Assembly: GCF_945605565.1 (NCBI RefSeq)
Contig: NZ_OX216966.1
Location: forward strand, 4,952,001-5,016,000
Reading direction: 5' to 3'
From: Paenibacillus dendritiformis
Lineage (GTDB): Bacteria; Bacillota; Bacilli; Paenibacillales; Paenibacillaceae
Length of the DNA: 64,000 bases
The notes below the pieces were generated by a model, which worked only from the letters and a program-made list of their open reading frames with translations, was not told where the DNA came from and did not search any database. Position numbers and translations under genes: made by a program. Of the stretch, positions 43,979-52,782 are shown in pieces (the first letter of the stretch is position 1; each line of letters opens with the position of its first letter).

Positions 43979-46900
43979 TTACACGGAAATTGGTTCGAAA
44001 TAACCGCTGGCAGCAAAATAATCGATATACATGGCCAATCTGTCTGCATCCATTTGCGGGCATTCTATCTTATGGTCTTTCAGGAAGGAGAACACTTTGT
44101 CCGCGTTAAAGACGGGTGTCTCGCCTTCACTGATGGACATTTCTTCAATGAACGGCACGATCGAGATGTCGAGCCCACCCGCATTGCCTGCATCATTGCC
44201 TGCTTCCAGGCTCTGCGACACTCTCGCCTTCCAATCCATCCAAGGCAGTTCCACAAATGAATATCCTCGCTTCGCGAGTATGCGGGTGATATCCTTGAAC
44301 GAGCAATCGTGATCATTCATCACGTGAAATGTCTGATTCGAGAATTTAGAGGAGGCTAGCCGAACGATGACGTCTGCGGCAAAGTCGGCCGGAATCAAGT
44401 TGAAACGGAAATCTATATCCGGGAATGCGCCAAGCTGGAGACAGAAGCGGATGATTTTCCAGAAGAAGTCACTGTCTTGGCACGCCCCGGTTCGGCTGTC
44501 GCCCGAAATCCGGCCAAGACGGTACATGCTGACGGGGATTCCGCGTGTTCTGCCTTCCCGCATTACTCCTTCCGCCACCCATTTGCTTTGCGTGTACCCC
44601 AATTTTAAAACATCGCTACAAACAGGCACATCATCCTCTAGAATGATTTTCTTGATTTTGGCATCTTTTTCAGAGAATACATATAAAGTGGAGATATAAT
44701 GGATCGGCTTCACGGCTCCGGCCGCGGCAAACCGCAATATCTCCTCGCACCCCTTGACATTGACTGCCTCCAAAGCCAAATAAGGTTGGGCAAAATTCAC
44801 GATGGCTCCGTTGTGAAAAATGGACGTGATCTGCTTGGTCAAGAATTCGTATGCCTTCTCGTCCAGCCCTAGACGCGCTGCACCCAAATCTCCGGTTACC
44901 GCCGTAACCCGCGTCTCGTACTCGTCCTTCCATAGCCCATACTTTCTCATCCCCTCGGCGATCCTGCGCATGCCTGTCTCCCGGTCCGCAGCCCGTACCA
45001 GACAATAGACGTGCCGAGCGGAATCGGGCTGCAATAACTCATGCAGCAGGAACGCCCCGAAGAATCCCGTGCTTCCCGTCAGAAGCACGGCTTCATCCTG
45101 TGCCATGCTCACCGCCTGCGGGATGTCCGCAGCCTGAATGGCCGGATCGAGCACGATCCTGCTTGCCAAGTCCAGTCCGTCCCCAGTTTCTTCCTGCGCC
45201 AACACCCTGTCGATTTGCGAGGCAATGCTCTTGATCGTCGGCTCTTGCATCAACTGTACTAGCGGAATCTGCACCTGGAACTGCTTCCGAATCTGGAACA
45301 TCATCCGACTGATTAGGAGCGAGTGGCCGCCCATATCGAAAAAGCTATCCTCTAATCCGACATGCTCCACATCAAGCAAGCCTAGCCACATCTCGCGCAG
45401 CGCCAGCTCCGTATCCGTGAAGTGCTGCGCACCGTCTGACGCCGTCTCCTTATCCGCCAAGTGCCTGCCGGGCTTCAGCTCGCGCAATTTTGCGCGCTCG
45501 ATCTTGCCGTTGGCCGTAAGCGGGAATTGCTCCAGAACCACGAATTGGGACGGAATCATAAAGTCCGGCAGCCTTTGCTTCAGCTCTTCTCGAATGCTGG
45601 CGGCCAGCCTTCCTTCCACCTCCTGCTGCATCGGAATGCTTGCCAGCTCCAATGAAGCCTTGTGTGCACCCGTGTATCTGCAAGGCGTCAGCTTCTCCTC
45701 CCCGTAAGGCATGAAGATCGCGTCCAAGCCTTTCTCATCATCGGACAACAGAAGTTCCACACGATGGCTCTGCCCGCCCCATTGCAGAATGTCCGCCGGA
45801 TCTGTCCATTGCCATGAGGGCGACTCCTGCATGAGATGCCTGCGGTAATCCGCGATCGTGTCCGCCGGATCGGCCTGGCGCCGCCAGCGCATGAATTCCC
45901 ACTCCTCCGCAAGGCGTCCATTCGGGATTCCCGTCACGAGGAAGCAGGCGGACGAATGCGCGGCGCACAACTTGCCTTCACGCAGCTGCCGCTTGATATC
46001 GGGACTCCATTCATAGAGAGCATCGGTCTCCCATACCGGTTTATCGCCGACATGCAGCACCGCATCGTATCGGAATTTGTTCATCTCATTGCGATAGATG
46101 CCCTTTTTATAGAGCACTTCAACCGTTCGGATAGAGGTCAATTCCCGCTGTAATTTCGCGAAATAGCCGGTGTCCAGCATCAGTTCGCTGTGCTGCTTCA
46201 TTTTGCGAAGCACGAGCCGGTTGAACTCCGGCAGTGAAAGCCGCTCGTCCACGCCATTCAGCACGACGGAGCAATGGAACGCTTCTCTGAACATAAGGCC
46301 GCAAATGTCGCCGAGAAAAATGCATCCTCCCGGCTTCAATTTGCCGGCAACATGCTGCAGAACCTCATTCAGATACGAGACATCCGGGAAATACTGCACC
46401 ACCGAGTTCAATATGACCATGTCGACCTGCTCCACGTCGGGAAGCTCGTGGGCATTGCATTTGAACAGCGAAACCTTATGGCGATTATCTCCCAGCAGGT
46501 GCAGATGCGAACTGACATATTCGATCGCGTTCTCGGATAAATCGGTTCCGATATAGGACTGGCACGACGGGGCGATCCGGAATAGCAGCAAGCCGGTACC
46601 GCATCCGATTTCCAGCACCCGTTTTGGCCTGTACTTCAGAATCCGTTCGACCGTTTCGCTGGTCCATTCCTCCATCTCGACCGCCGGTATGGGCAGCCCC
46701 GTATAGGTATCATTCCATCCGACGATATGGAACGTCTTGTCGTCATGTTCATTGCCTTTGGCATAATAGCTGTCGAATACCGTTTCCCATCGATCGACCA
46801 GTTCGCCTTTGAACTGCCGAAGCGTGCCGTGCGCATGCAGTTCATTTTTGTGCGGGATCAAATAACAAGTTAATTTGGCATCTCCGTGCTCATTCCGTTC

Positions 46901-49741
46901 GGCAACGACCACGCTTTGGGACACCAGCTCGTGATCGCTCACTGCGCTCTCGATCTCGCCAAGCTCAATGCGATAGCCGCGAACCTTCACCTGCTCGTCA
47001 CGGCGGCCCAAATATTCGATCTCTCCCGCCGCCGTCCATCTGGCCAAGTCCCCAGATCGGTACAGGCGAGCCCTGGGTCCATTCGCCGATACGGAAGCGA
47101 ACGGATTCGCGATGAACCGCTCCCTGGTCAGCTCTTCGCGCTTCCAGTATCCGCGGGCTACGCCTCTCCCGCCAATATACAGCTCCCCCGGAACCCCCAA
47201 GGGAACCGGCTGGCCATGCTCGTCGAGTATGTACGCTTCCAGATCCGGCAGCGGCACGCCGATGACACTGCCCGCCCCGGCATCCAGATCCTTCAGCGTA
47301 ATCGGGCGGAACGTCGCGTGCACCGTAATTTCGGTAATGCCGTACATATTGATTAATTGAGGCCGACGATCGCCATGCAGCCTGAACCAAGGTCGCAGCG
47401 ACTGCAGCTCCAGCGCTTCCCCGCCGAAAATAATGTAGCGCAGCGACAGTTCCCCAGCCTCCTCGAATCCGGCATGCTGCTCGACATGGATCAATTGCTT
47501 GAAGGCAGACGGCGTCTGATTCAGTACCGTTACCCGCTCGCGCACGAGAAGCCGATAGAAGTCCTCGAAGGAACGCGTCACGCCGGCAGGCACAATCACG
47601 AGGCTTCCTCCATGCAGCAGTGCCCCCCATATTTCCCAGACAGAAAAATCGAAGGCGCATGAGTGATACAGCGTCCATACATCTTGCGCATGGAAGCCGA
47701 ACAATCGCCGCGTCGCTGCGAACAACCGGTTCACGCTGCCATGCTCGATAAGCACTCCCTTAGGCTTCCCTGTGGATCCTGACGTGTAGATCATGTAGGC
47801 CAAATCGGATTCATTGACGAATACAGACAGATCGCTCGCAGAATCGCTTGCCGGATCCTCCGGCAGCGCCGCTGCATTAATACGCGTGCAAGAACTGACT
47901 GCCATCAAGTCCCGGGTCTCTTCATCCACCAGCAGCAGCGCGCATCCCGAGTCGCTCAGCATCCAGCGGATGCGTTCTTCGGGATACGCCGGATCGAGAG
48001 GTACATATGCACAGCCGGCTTTTAAGATGGCCAAGATTCCGGCAATCAGATAAGGGGAGCGGTTCATGCACAAGCCGATGAATTGCCCGGGCTCAGCCCC
48101 CGACTGCAGCAGATGGCGGGCAAGTCGGTTCGCATAAGCGTTGAGCTCCCGATAGGTCCAATCCGCTTCATTCCACTTCAACGCGACATTGTTCGGATAT
48201 AGGGCCGCATTACGCTCGAATTGCCGATGAATGCCTTCCGATGCCGCCGCAGTTGCCTCTATTGCGGCGGAGCGCTGCAGCATGCTCTCCCGCTCGCCCT
48301 CCTCCATCAAGTCTAGCCGGTCAATAGGCCGATCAGGCGCAGACAGCGCCGATCGAATGAACTGAATAAAGTGATTGACGAAGTTCTGCATCGACTGCGG
48401 AACGAACAGATTGGCGTTATATTCAAGCCGCCCGGTGATTTTTCCTTGCAATTCCGCCATCGACAGCAGCACATCCGACTTCGACGTGCCGTTAAACAGT
48501 CTGATGCTCTCCGCTCGCGCTTTCGGAAGCTGGATATCGACGGCTGGCGTATTTTGATAGACGAACAGATTTCGAACTAGCGGGATGGCCCATCCTTGGC
48601 GATCCGGCTGCAGTTCCTCAACGATGCGGTCGAAAGGGAAATCCTGATGATCGTATGCTTCGGCCGCCGTTGCTGCCACTTGTCGCAGCAGTTCGCGGAA
48701 TGTCACGTCCGCGCTTATGTCCACGCGAAGCGGCAATAAATTGACGAAGTAACCGATGAGACCTTCGATTTCTGTATAGTTGCGATTGGCAACAGGCGTC
48801 CCAACCACGAGCGTGCGCTCATGAGTATAGCGGTAGAGCAAGCCCCCGAACAGGGCGAGCAGCGTCATGAACATTGTCGCGTCTGCTTCGGCGCAGAATG
48901 ATTTGAGTGCGTGAGCCAGATCGTCCGGGAGTTCGAAGGGCACCTCTCCGCCCCGGTTTCCGGCCCAATCCGTCACTTTTTTGTCCGGTGCGAGCGCAAT
49001 GCTCGGGCAATGCTCCAATCTGTCCTTCCAATAACGCAAATGCTTCTCCCATGCCCCCGAATTTAGCTGCTCCGTCTGCCAATGCGCGAAATCGCGATAC
49101 TGAATCGGCAAGGGAGCAAGGGCGGGCGTCTTGCCTTCTGAATAAGATCGGTAACACGCCACCCATTCCTTTGCCAGCACGCCCATGGACCAGCCGTCGG
49201 AAATAATATGGTGCAGGCATATCGCGAGCATATGCTCCCGCTCCTTCAACCGGATGACCTGCGCACGCATCAGAAGCCCTCTCTCCAGATCGAAAGGCGA
49301 AGAAATGACGCGCTGGATCACCGCGTTCGCTTCAGCTTCAGCTTCTGTCTCATGCAGTCCGCTAACATCTTCGATGGGCAATTCCAGCGTGAAATGCTCC
49401 ATCTGCTGCAGTTGCGGCCGACCGCCGGAATTGATGAAATTGATGCGCAGCGACTCATGGCGGCCGATAATATGCTGCAGCGCCCGGCGGGCTGCCTCTA
49501 TGTCCAGCTCTCCGCTTAACCTCACGGCAAAATACATGTTGTAAGCAGACTTATCCACCAGCATTTGATCCATGAACCATAGCCTTTTCTGAGCCGGAGA
49601 CAGCACCAGGCCATCTTCTTCCGGTCTGGGAACAATCCGCGGTTGCTTCCTGCCTCGTCCCAGCTTCCACTGCTCAAGCAGCTCGCGCTGCTTGTCCGAC
49701 AAAAGTGAACGTCGCGTTTCCAATTCATTTTTGTTCGTCAT
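43979..49741 (-). CDS. Terminal NRPS: C-A(Thr)-MT-PCP-reductase
   Basis: 1920 aa from the ATG at 49741 (GGTGGG upstream; the GTG 18 nt earlier has none). C domain (about 50-470) with intact HHIISDGWS. A domain from about 505, core YTSGSTGKPKGV near 650. By hand alignment to GrsA its pocket reads D-F-W-N-I-G-M-V-H-K, the known threonine code. A methyltransferase is inserted near the A domain's C-terminal part (SAM motif VLEIGCGTG about 1041), the usual site of N-methyltransferases. The A domain resumes to LTANGKIERAKL. PCP has DMGGHSLLISR (about 1470). A thioester reductase has TGSTGFFG (about 1552) and the catalytic YTQSK (about 1715). It adds N-methyl-threonine and releases the chain as aldehyde or alcohol. 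Confidence 0.93.
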   Translation of the reverse strand: MTNKNELETRRSLLSDKQRELLEQWKLGRGRKQPRIVPRPEEDGLVLSPAQKRLWFMDQMLVDKSAYNMYFAVRLSGELDIEAARRALQHIIGRHESLRINFINSGGRPQLQQMEHFTLELPIEDVSGLHETEAEAEANAVIQRVISSPFDLERGLLMRAQVIRLKEREHMLAICLHHIISDGWSMGVLAKEWVACYRSYSEGKTPALAPLPIQYRDFAHWQTEQLNSGAWEKHLRYWKDRLEHCPSIALAPDKKVTDWAGNRGGEVPFELPDDLAHALKSFCAEADATMFMTLLALFGGLLYRYTHERTLVVGTPVANRNYTEIEGLIGYFVNLLPLRVDISADVTFRELLRQVAATAAEAYDHQDFPFDRIVEELQPDRQGWAIPLVRNLFVYQNTPAVDIQLPKARAESIRLFNGTSKSDVLLSMAELQGKITGRLEYNANLFVPQSMQNFVNHFIQFIRSALSAPDRPIDRLDLMEEGERESMLQRSAAIEATAAASEGIHRQFERNAALYPNNVALKWNEADWTYRELNAYANRLARHLLQSGAEPGQFIGLCMNRSPYLIAGILAILKAGCAYVPLDPAYPEERIRWMLSDSGCALLLVDEETRDLMAVSSCTRINAAALPEDPASDSASDLSVFVNESDLAYMIYTSGSTGKPKGVLIEHGSVNRLFAATRRLFGFHAQDVWTLYHSCAFDFSVWEIWGALLHGGSLVIVPAGVTRSFEDFYRLLVRERVTVLNQTPSAFKQLIHVEQHAGFEEAGELSLRYIIFGGEALELQSLRPWFRLHGDRRPQLINMYGITEITVHATFRPITLKDLDAGAGSVIGVPLPDLEAYILDEHGQPVPLGVPGELYIGGRGVARGYWKREELTRERFIANPFASVSANGPRARLYRSGDLARWTAAGEIEYLGRRDEQVKVRGYRIELGEIESAVSDHELVSQSVVVAERNEHGDAKLTCYLIPHKNELHAHGTLRQFKGELVDRWETVFDSYYAKGNEHDDKTFHIVGWNDTYTGLPIPAVEMEEWTSETVERILKYRPKRVLEIGCGTGLLLFRIAPSCQSYIGTDLSENAIEYVSSHLHLLGDNRHKVSLFKCNAHELPDVEQVDMVILNSVVQYFPDVSYLNEVLQHVAGKLKPGGCIFLGDICGLMFREAFHCSVVLNGVDERLSLPEFNRLVLRKMKQHSELMLDTGYFAKLQRELTSIRTVEVLYKKGIYRNEMNKFRYDAVLHVGDKPVWETDALYEWSPDIKRQLREGKLCAAHSSACFLVTGIPNGRLAEEWEFMRWRRQADPADTIADYRRHLMQESPSWQWTDPADILQWGGQSHRVELLLSDDEKGLDAIFMPYGEEKLTPCRYTGAHKASLELASIPMQQEVEGRLAASIREELKQRLPDFMIPSQFVVLEQFPLTANGKIERAKLRELKPGRHLADKETASDGAQHFTDTELALREMWLGLLDVEHVGLEDSFFDMGGHSLLISRMMFQIRKQFQVQIPLVQLMQEPTIKSIASQIDRVLAQEETGDGLDLASRIVLDPAIQAADIPQAVSMAQDEAVLLTGSTGFFGAFLLHELLQPDSARHVYCLVRAADRETGMRRIAEGMRKYGLWKDEYETRVTAVTGDLGAARLGLDEKAYEFLTKQITSIFHNGAIVNFAQPYLALEAVNVKGCEEILRFAAAGAVKPIHYISTLYVFSEKDAKIKKIILEDDVPVCSDVLKLGYTQSKWVAEGVMREGRTRGIPVSMYRLGRISGDSRTGACQDSDFFWKIIRFCLQLGAFPDIDFRFNLIPADFAADVIVRLASSKFSNQTFHVMNDHDCSFKDITRILAKRGYSFVELPWMDWKARVSQSLEAGNDAGNAGGLDISIVPFIEEMSISEGETPVFNADKVFSFLKDHKIECPQMDADRLAMYIDYFAASGYFEPISV

Positions 49742-49767
49742 AAGCACCCACCGTTCCACCGGAATTT

Positions 49768-52700
49768 TTATCGCTGATCATTGCCTACCAAATGCTCAAT
49801 CATCTGCAGTTCCAATTGCTCGGCAATCTCCTCAATCGTCGGATACTTGAAAATGCGCTCCAACTTGATGTCTATGTCCGGCAGCAGATTCCGCACGCGC
49901 GATATGAGCTGGGTCGCCATCAAGGAATGGCCTCCCAGTTCAAAGAAATTATCCTTGATGCCGATCGGGCGTACGCCAAGCACCTGCTCCCATATCTCCA
50001 CCAGATTTTCCTGCAACCCGTCCGCAGGAGGGACGTACATCGTTGACAGGTGCGCCCTTTCGTCCTCCAATCGCTCATGGCCCGCGCCTACTGGCGCAGC
50101 GGATTCTGCATGGCCCGCGCTTGCTTGGCCTTCCTGCCTGTCGCCGAACCAGCATTTCGTCCCCTCGAACGGATACGCAGGCAGCGGCACGCGTCCGGGC
50201 TGTCCATCATGAGTATGCTTCCAATGGATATCTGCTCCGGACAGCCAGCATTGCGCCAAGCCTTTCCATAACGCGGCAACGTCGGATTCCTCCTCCTTGC
50301 TATGCCGCATCAAGTTGATCGCATGAACCTTGCGCGATTCATCGTCACGCTGCCGCACCAATTGGGCCAAGCCTCTCCCTGGTCCCACCTCCAGCCAGAT
50401 GGCATCATCTCCGAAGCTCCGCATAAGTGTGGACACCCCTCCTCCGAAGTTGACAGGCTCCCTCATATGGGCGCTCCAGTACGCGGTACTCCTGGCCTGG
50501 GCCTCCGTTATGTAATCACCGCTTACATTGGAGATGAAAGGGATGGAAGGGGCTAACAGCTCGTACTGGCGAAGCAAGCGTTCGAATTGCTCCGCGGCCG
50601 GCTCCATGAACGGGCTGTGGAACGCATGCGATACGGGCAGAAGCTTGTGGCCGATACCGTCGGACTCCAATCGCGCCGCCAAGCCAGCGATGGCTTCGCT
50701 CTCGCCCGCAACCGTGCATGAATCGGGGCCGTTGACGGCCGACAAGTACACGGCTTCGTCCGCTAAGCACCGGATCTGCTCATAGGATGAAGATACGGCC
50801 ATCATGGCGCCGGCTGGGCTCTGCTGCATGACCGCCCCCCTTAGAACGATGATCGCAAGCGCCTCTTCAAGCCGGATGACGCCCGCGAGGCAGGCGGCGA
50901 CATATTCGCCGAGGCTGTGTCCGATCATGGCACTGGGCCTCAGTCCCCAATCCATCAAGCAGCGGGCAAGCGCATATTCGACAATGAACAGCAGCGGCTG
51001 CGCTATAGCGGTCTGCTCCAACGTTTGCGGTTCTCCGGCTCCGTTCGTACGGAACATCGCCTGCGATATCTCGGTGCGCATGCTCCCGTTCAGGACGGCA
51101 ATGCACTTGTCCGCCCAACTGCGGAACAAAGGGATCTGTTCATACAATCCGGCCGCCATGTTCAAGTACTGGCTTCCTTGTCCGGGAAACATAAAAATGA
51201 TGCTGGCCTTGTCCTTGCTCGCAATGCCCCTGCCAATGACTTGCAGACTGCCGTCCCTGCCGGATATTGCCGCATAACGATAAGGGAATGCTTTCCTGCC
51301 GACTTGAAGCGTATATGCGACCTTGTCCATGGAAGCGTCCGGGTGATGCTGGAAATACCTATGCAGAGCATCCTCCATCGAACCGAGAGCGCTGGCCGTT
51401 CGCGCAGACAGAAGCAGCGCCTGCTCTCTCTCCTCCTTCCGGCATCCCGCGGCGCATTCCGCAGGTATTGGAGCCTCCTGCAAGATGAGATGCGCGTTCG
51501 TTCCGCCAATCCCGAACGAGCTTACCCCTGCGCGACGGGGATGATCCGAGGCCGGCCAATCCCGCAAGGCCGTATTGACATAGAAATGACTGGCCGTGAA
51601 GTCAATGGCCGGGTTGGAATCCTCATAATGCAGGCTCGGCGGAATTTGCCGGTGATGCAGCATCAATGTCGTCTTGATCAACCCCGCAATGCCCGCGGCA
51701 GCGTTCAAGTGGCCGATATTCGTCTTCACGGAGCCGATCGCGCAGCGCTGCCTGGCGCTGACTTCGCCAGTCTCGCCGAATGCCTCTTGAAGCGCGGCTA
51801 TCTCGATCGGATCGCCCAGCGCCGTGCCTGTCCCATGTGCTTCGATATAGTCGATCGTCTGCGGTTCTGCCCCCGCCATCATGAGCGCCTCCGCCACGAC
51901 GCGGCGCTGGCCTTCGATGCTTGGCGCCGTGTACCCCACCTTGGCGGCACCGTCATTATTCACGGCGCTGCCAAGAATAAGGGCATAGATATGATCGCGA
52001 TCGGCCAGAGCGTCCTCCAGGCGCTTAAGCGCCACGATCCCCGCTCCGCTGCCGAAGAGCGTCCCCTGTGCCTTAGCGTCAAACGCCCGGCAATGCCCGT
52101 CCGGGGAGAAAATCCCCCCTTCCTGGTACATATATCCTTCCTGCTGCGGAACCCGGATGGAGGCGCCGCCTGCAAGAGCCAGATCCGACTGATACATGAG
52201 AAGGCTCTGGCAGGCATAATGGACGGCAACGAGCGATGTAGAGCACGCCGTCTGAATCGTGACGCTCGTTCCGCGCAAATTCATCTTGTAGGAGATTCTG
52301 GTGCTTACATAATCGTTGCTGTTCGCCTGCATCACCATTTGCAGCTCTTCCTCCGAAAGTTCATCGCGACGCGGCAATATTTCGTTCACCAAGTAACTGT
52401 TGAATCCGCATCCGGCAAACAGACTGACCAAGCCCTGGTACGACTCCGCGACATAGCCCGCATCCTCAAGCGCTTCCCATGCGCACATCAGCAGCAGGCG
52501 GTGCTGCGGATCGAGCAGGTCAGCCTCGCGCTTGCTCATGCCGAAAAATTGATAATCGAACTTGTCGATGCCATCCAGGAGCGGGGACGCCTTCACATAG
52601 TTCGGGCTGCGCAACTTCTCCTCTGCAATGCCGGATTCTCGCAGCATGTCATCGGTGAAAAAGGTGATGGTTTCCCTACCGTGCTTCAAGTTATCCCAAT

Positions 52701-52782
52701 ACTGCCCCATATGGCTGGCTCCCGGGAATCTCCCGCTCATCCCGATAATGGCTATCGTGTTCTCTGCCTCGCTCGCCGTCAT
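49768..52782 (-). CDS. Type I PKS module KS-AT-ACP (malonyl, no reduction)
   Basis: 1004 aa. KS from residue 8, with active-site Cys in TACSTS (about 180), HGTGTALGDP and KTNIGHL. AT with GHSLGEY (about 620) and HAFHS (about 722), the malonyl-CoA pattern. Carrier domain with ELGGHSLMATQ (about 951), which is PCP-like in sequence. No KR, DH, ER or MT is present, so a beta-keto unit is made. It starts with an ATGA overlap (4 nt) with the upstream NRPS gene, behind AGGGGGA. It extends the peptide from the NRPS and hands it to the threonine module. Confidence 0.93.
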   Translation of the reverse strand: MTASEAENTIAIIGMSGRFPGASHMGQYWDNLKHGRETITFFTDDMLRESGIAEEKLRSPNYVKASPLLDGIDKFDYQFFGMSKREADLLDPQHRLLLMCAWEALEDAGYVAESYQGLVSLFAGCGFNSYLVNEILPRRDELSEEELQMVMQANSNDYVSTRISYKMNLRGTSVTIQTACSTSLVAVHYACQSLLMYQSDLALAGGASIRVPQQEGYMYQEGGIFSPDGHCRAFDAKAQGTLFGSGAGIVALKRLEDALADRDHIYALILGSAVNNDGAAKVGYTAPSIEGQRRVVAEALMMAGAEPQTIDYIEAHGTGTALGDPIEIAALQEAFGETGEVSARQRCAIGSVKTNIGHLNAAAGIAGLIKTTLMLHHRQIPPSLHYEDSNPAIDFTASHFYVNTALRDWPASDHPRRAGVSSFGIGGTNAHLILQEAPIPAECAAGCRKEEREQALLLSARTASALGSMEDALHRYFQHHPDASMDKVAYTLQVGRKAFPYRYAAISGRDGSLQVIGRGIASKDKASIIFMFPGQGSQYLNMAAGLYEQIPLFRSWADKCIAVLNGSMRTEISQAMFRTNGAGEPQTLEQTAIAQPLLFIVEYALARCLMDWGLRPSAMIGHSLGEYVAACLAGVIRLEEALAIIVLRGAVMQQSPAGAMMAVSSSYEQIRCLADEAVYLSAVNGPDSCTVAGESEAIAGLAARLESDGIGHKLLPVSHAFHSPFMEPAAEQFERLLRQYELLAPSIPFISNVSGDYITEAQARSTAYWSAHMREPVNFGGGVSTLMRSFGDDAIWLEVGPGRGLAQLVRQRDDESRKVHAINLMRHSKEEESDVAALWKGLAQCWLSGADIHWKHTHDGQPGRVPLPAYPFEGTKCWFGDRQEGQASAGHAESAAPVGAGHERLEDERAHLSTMYVPPADGLQENLVEIWEQVLGVRPIGIKDNFFELGGHSLMATQLISRVRNLLPDIDIKLERIFKYPTIEEIAEQLELQMIEHLVGNDQR

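Noticed and set aside
43979..45080. Terminal R domain as a Dieckmann cyclase (R*) giving a tetramic acid
   Set aside because: The catalytic Tyr and Lys (YTQSK) and the nucleotide-binding TGSTGFFG are intact, so true reduction is more likely.
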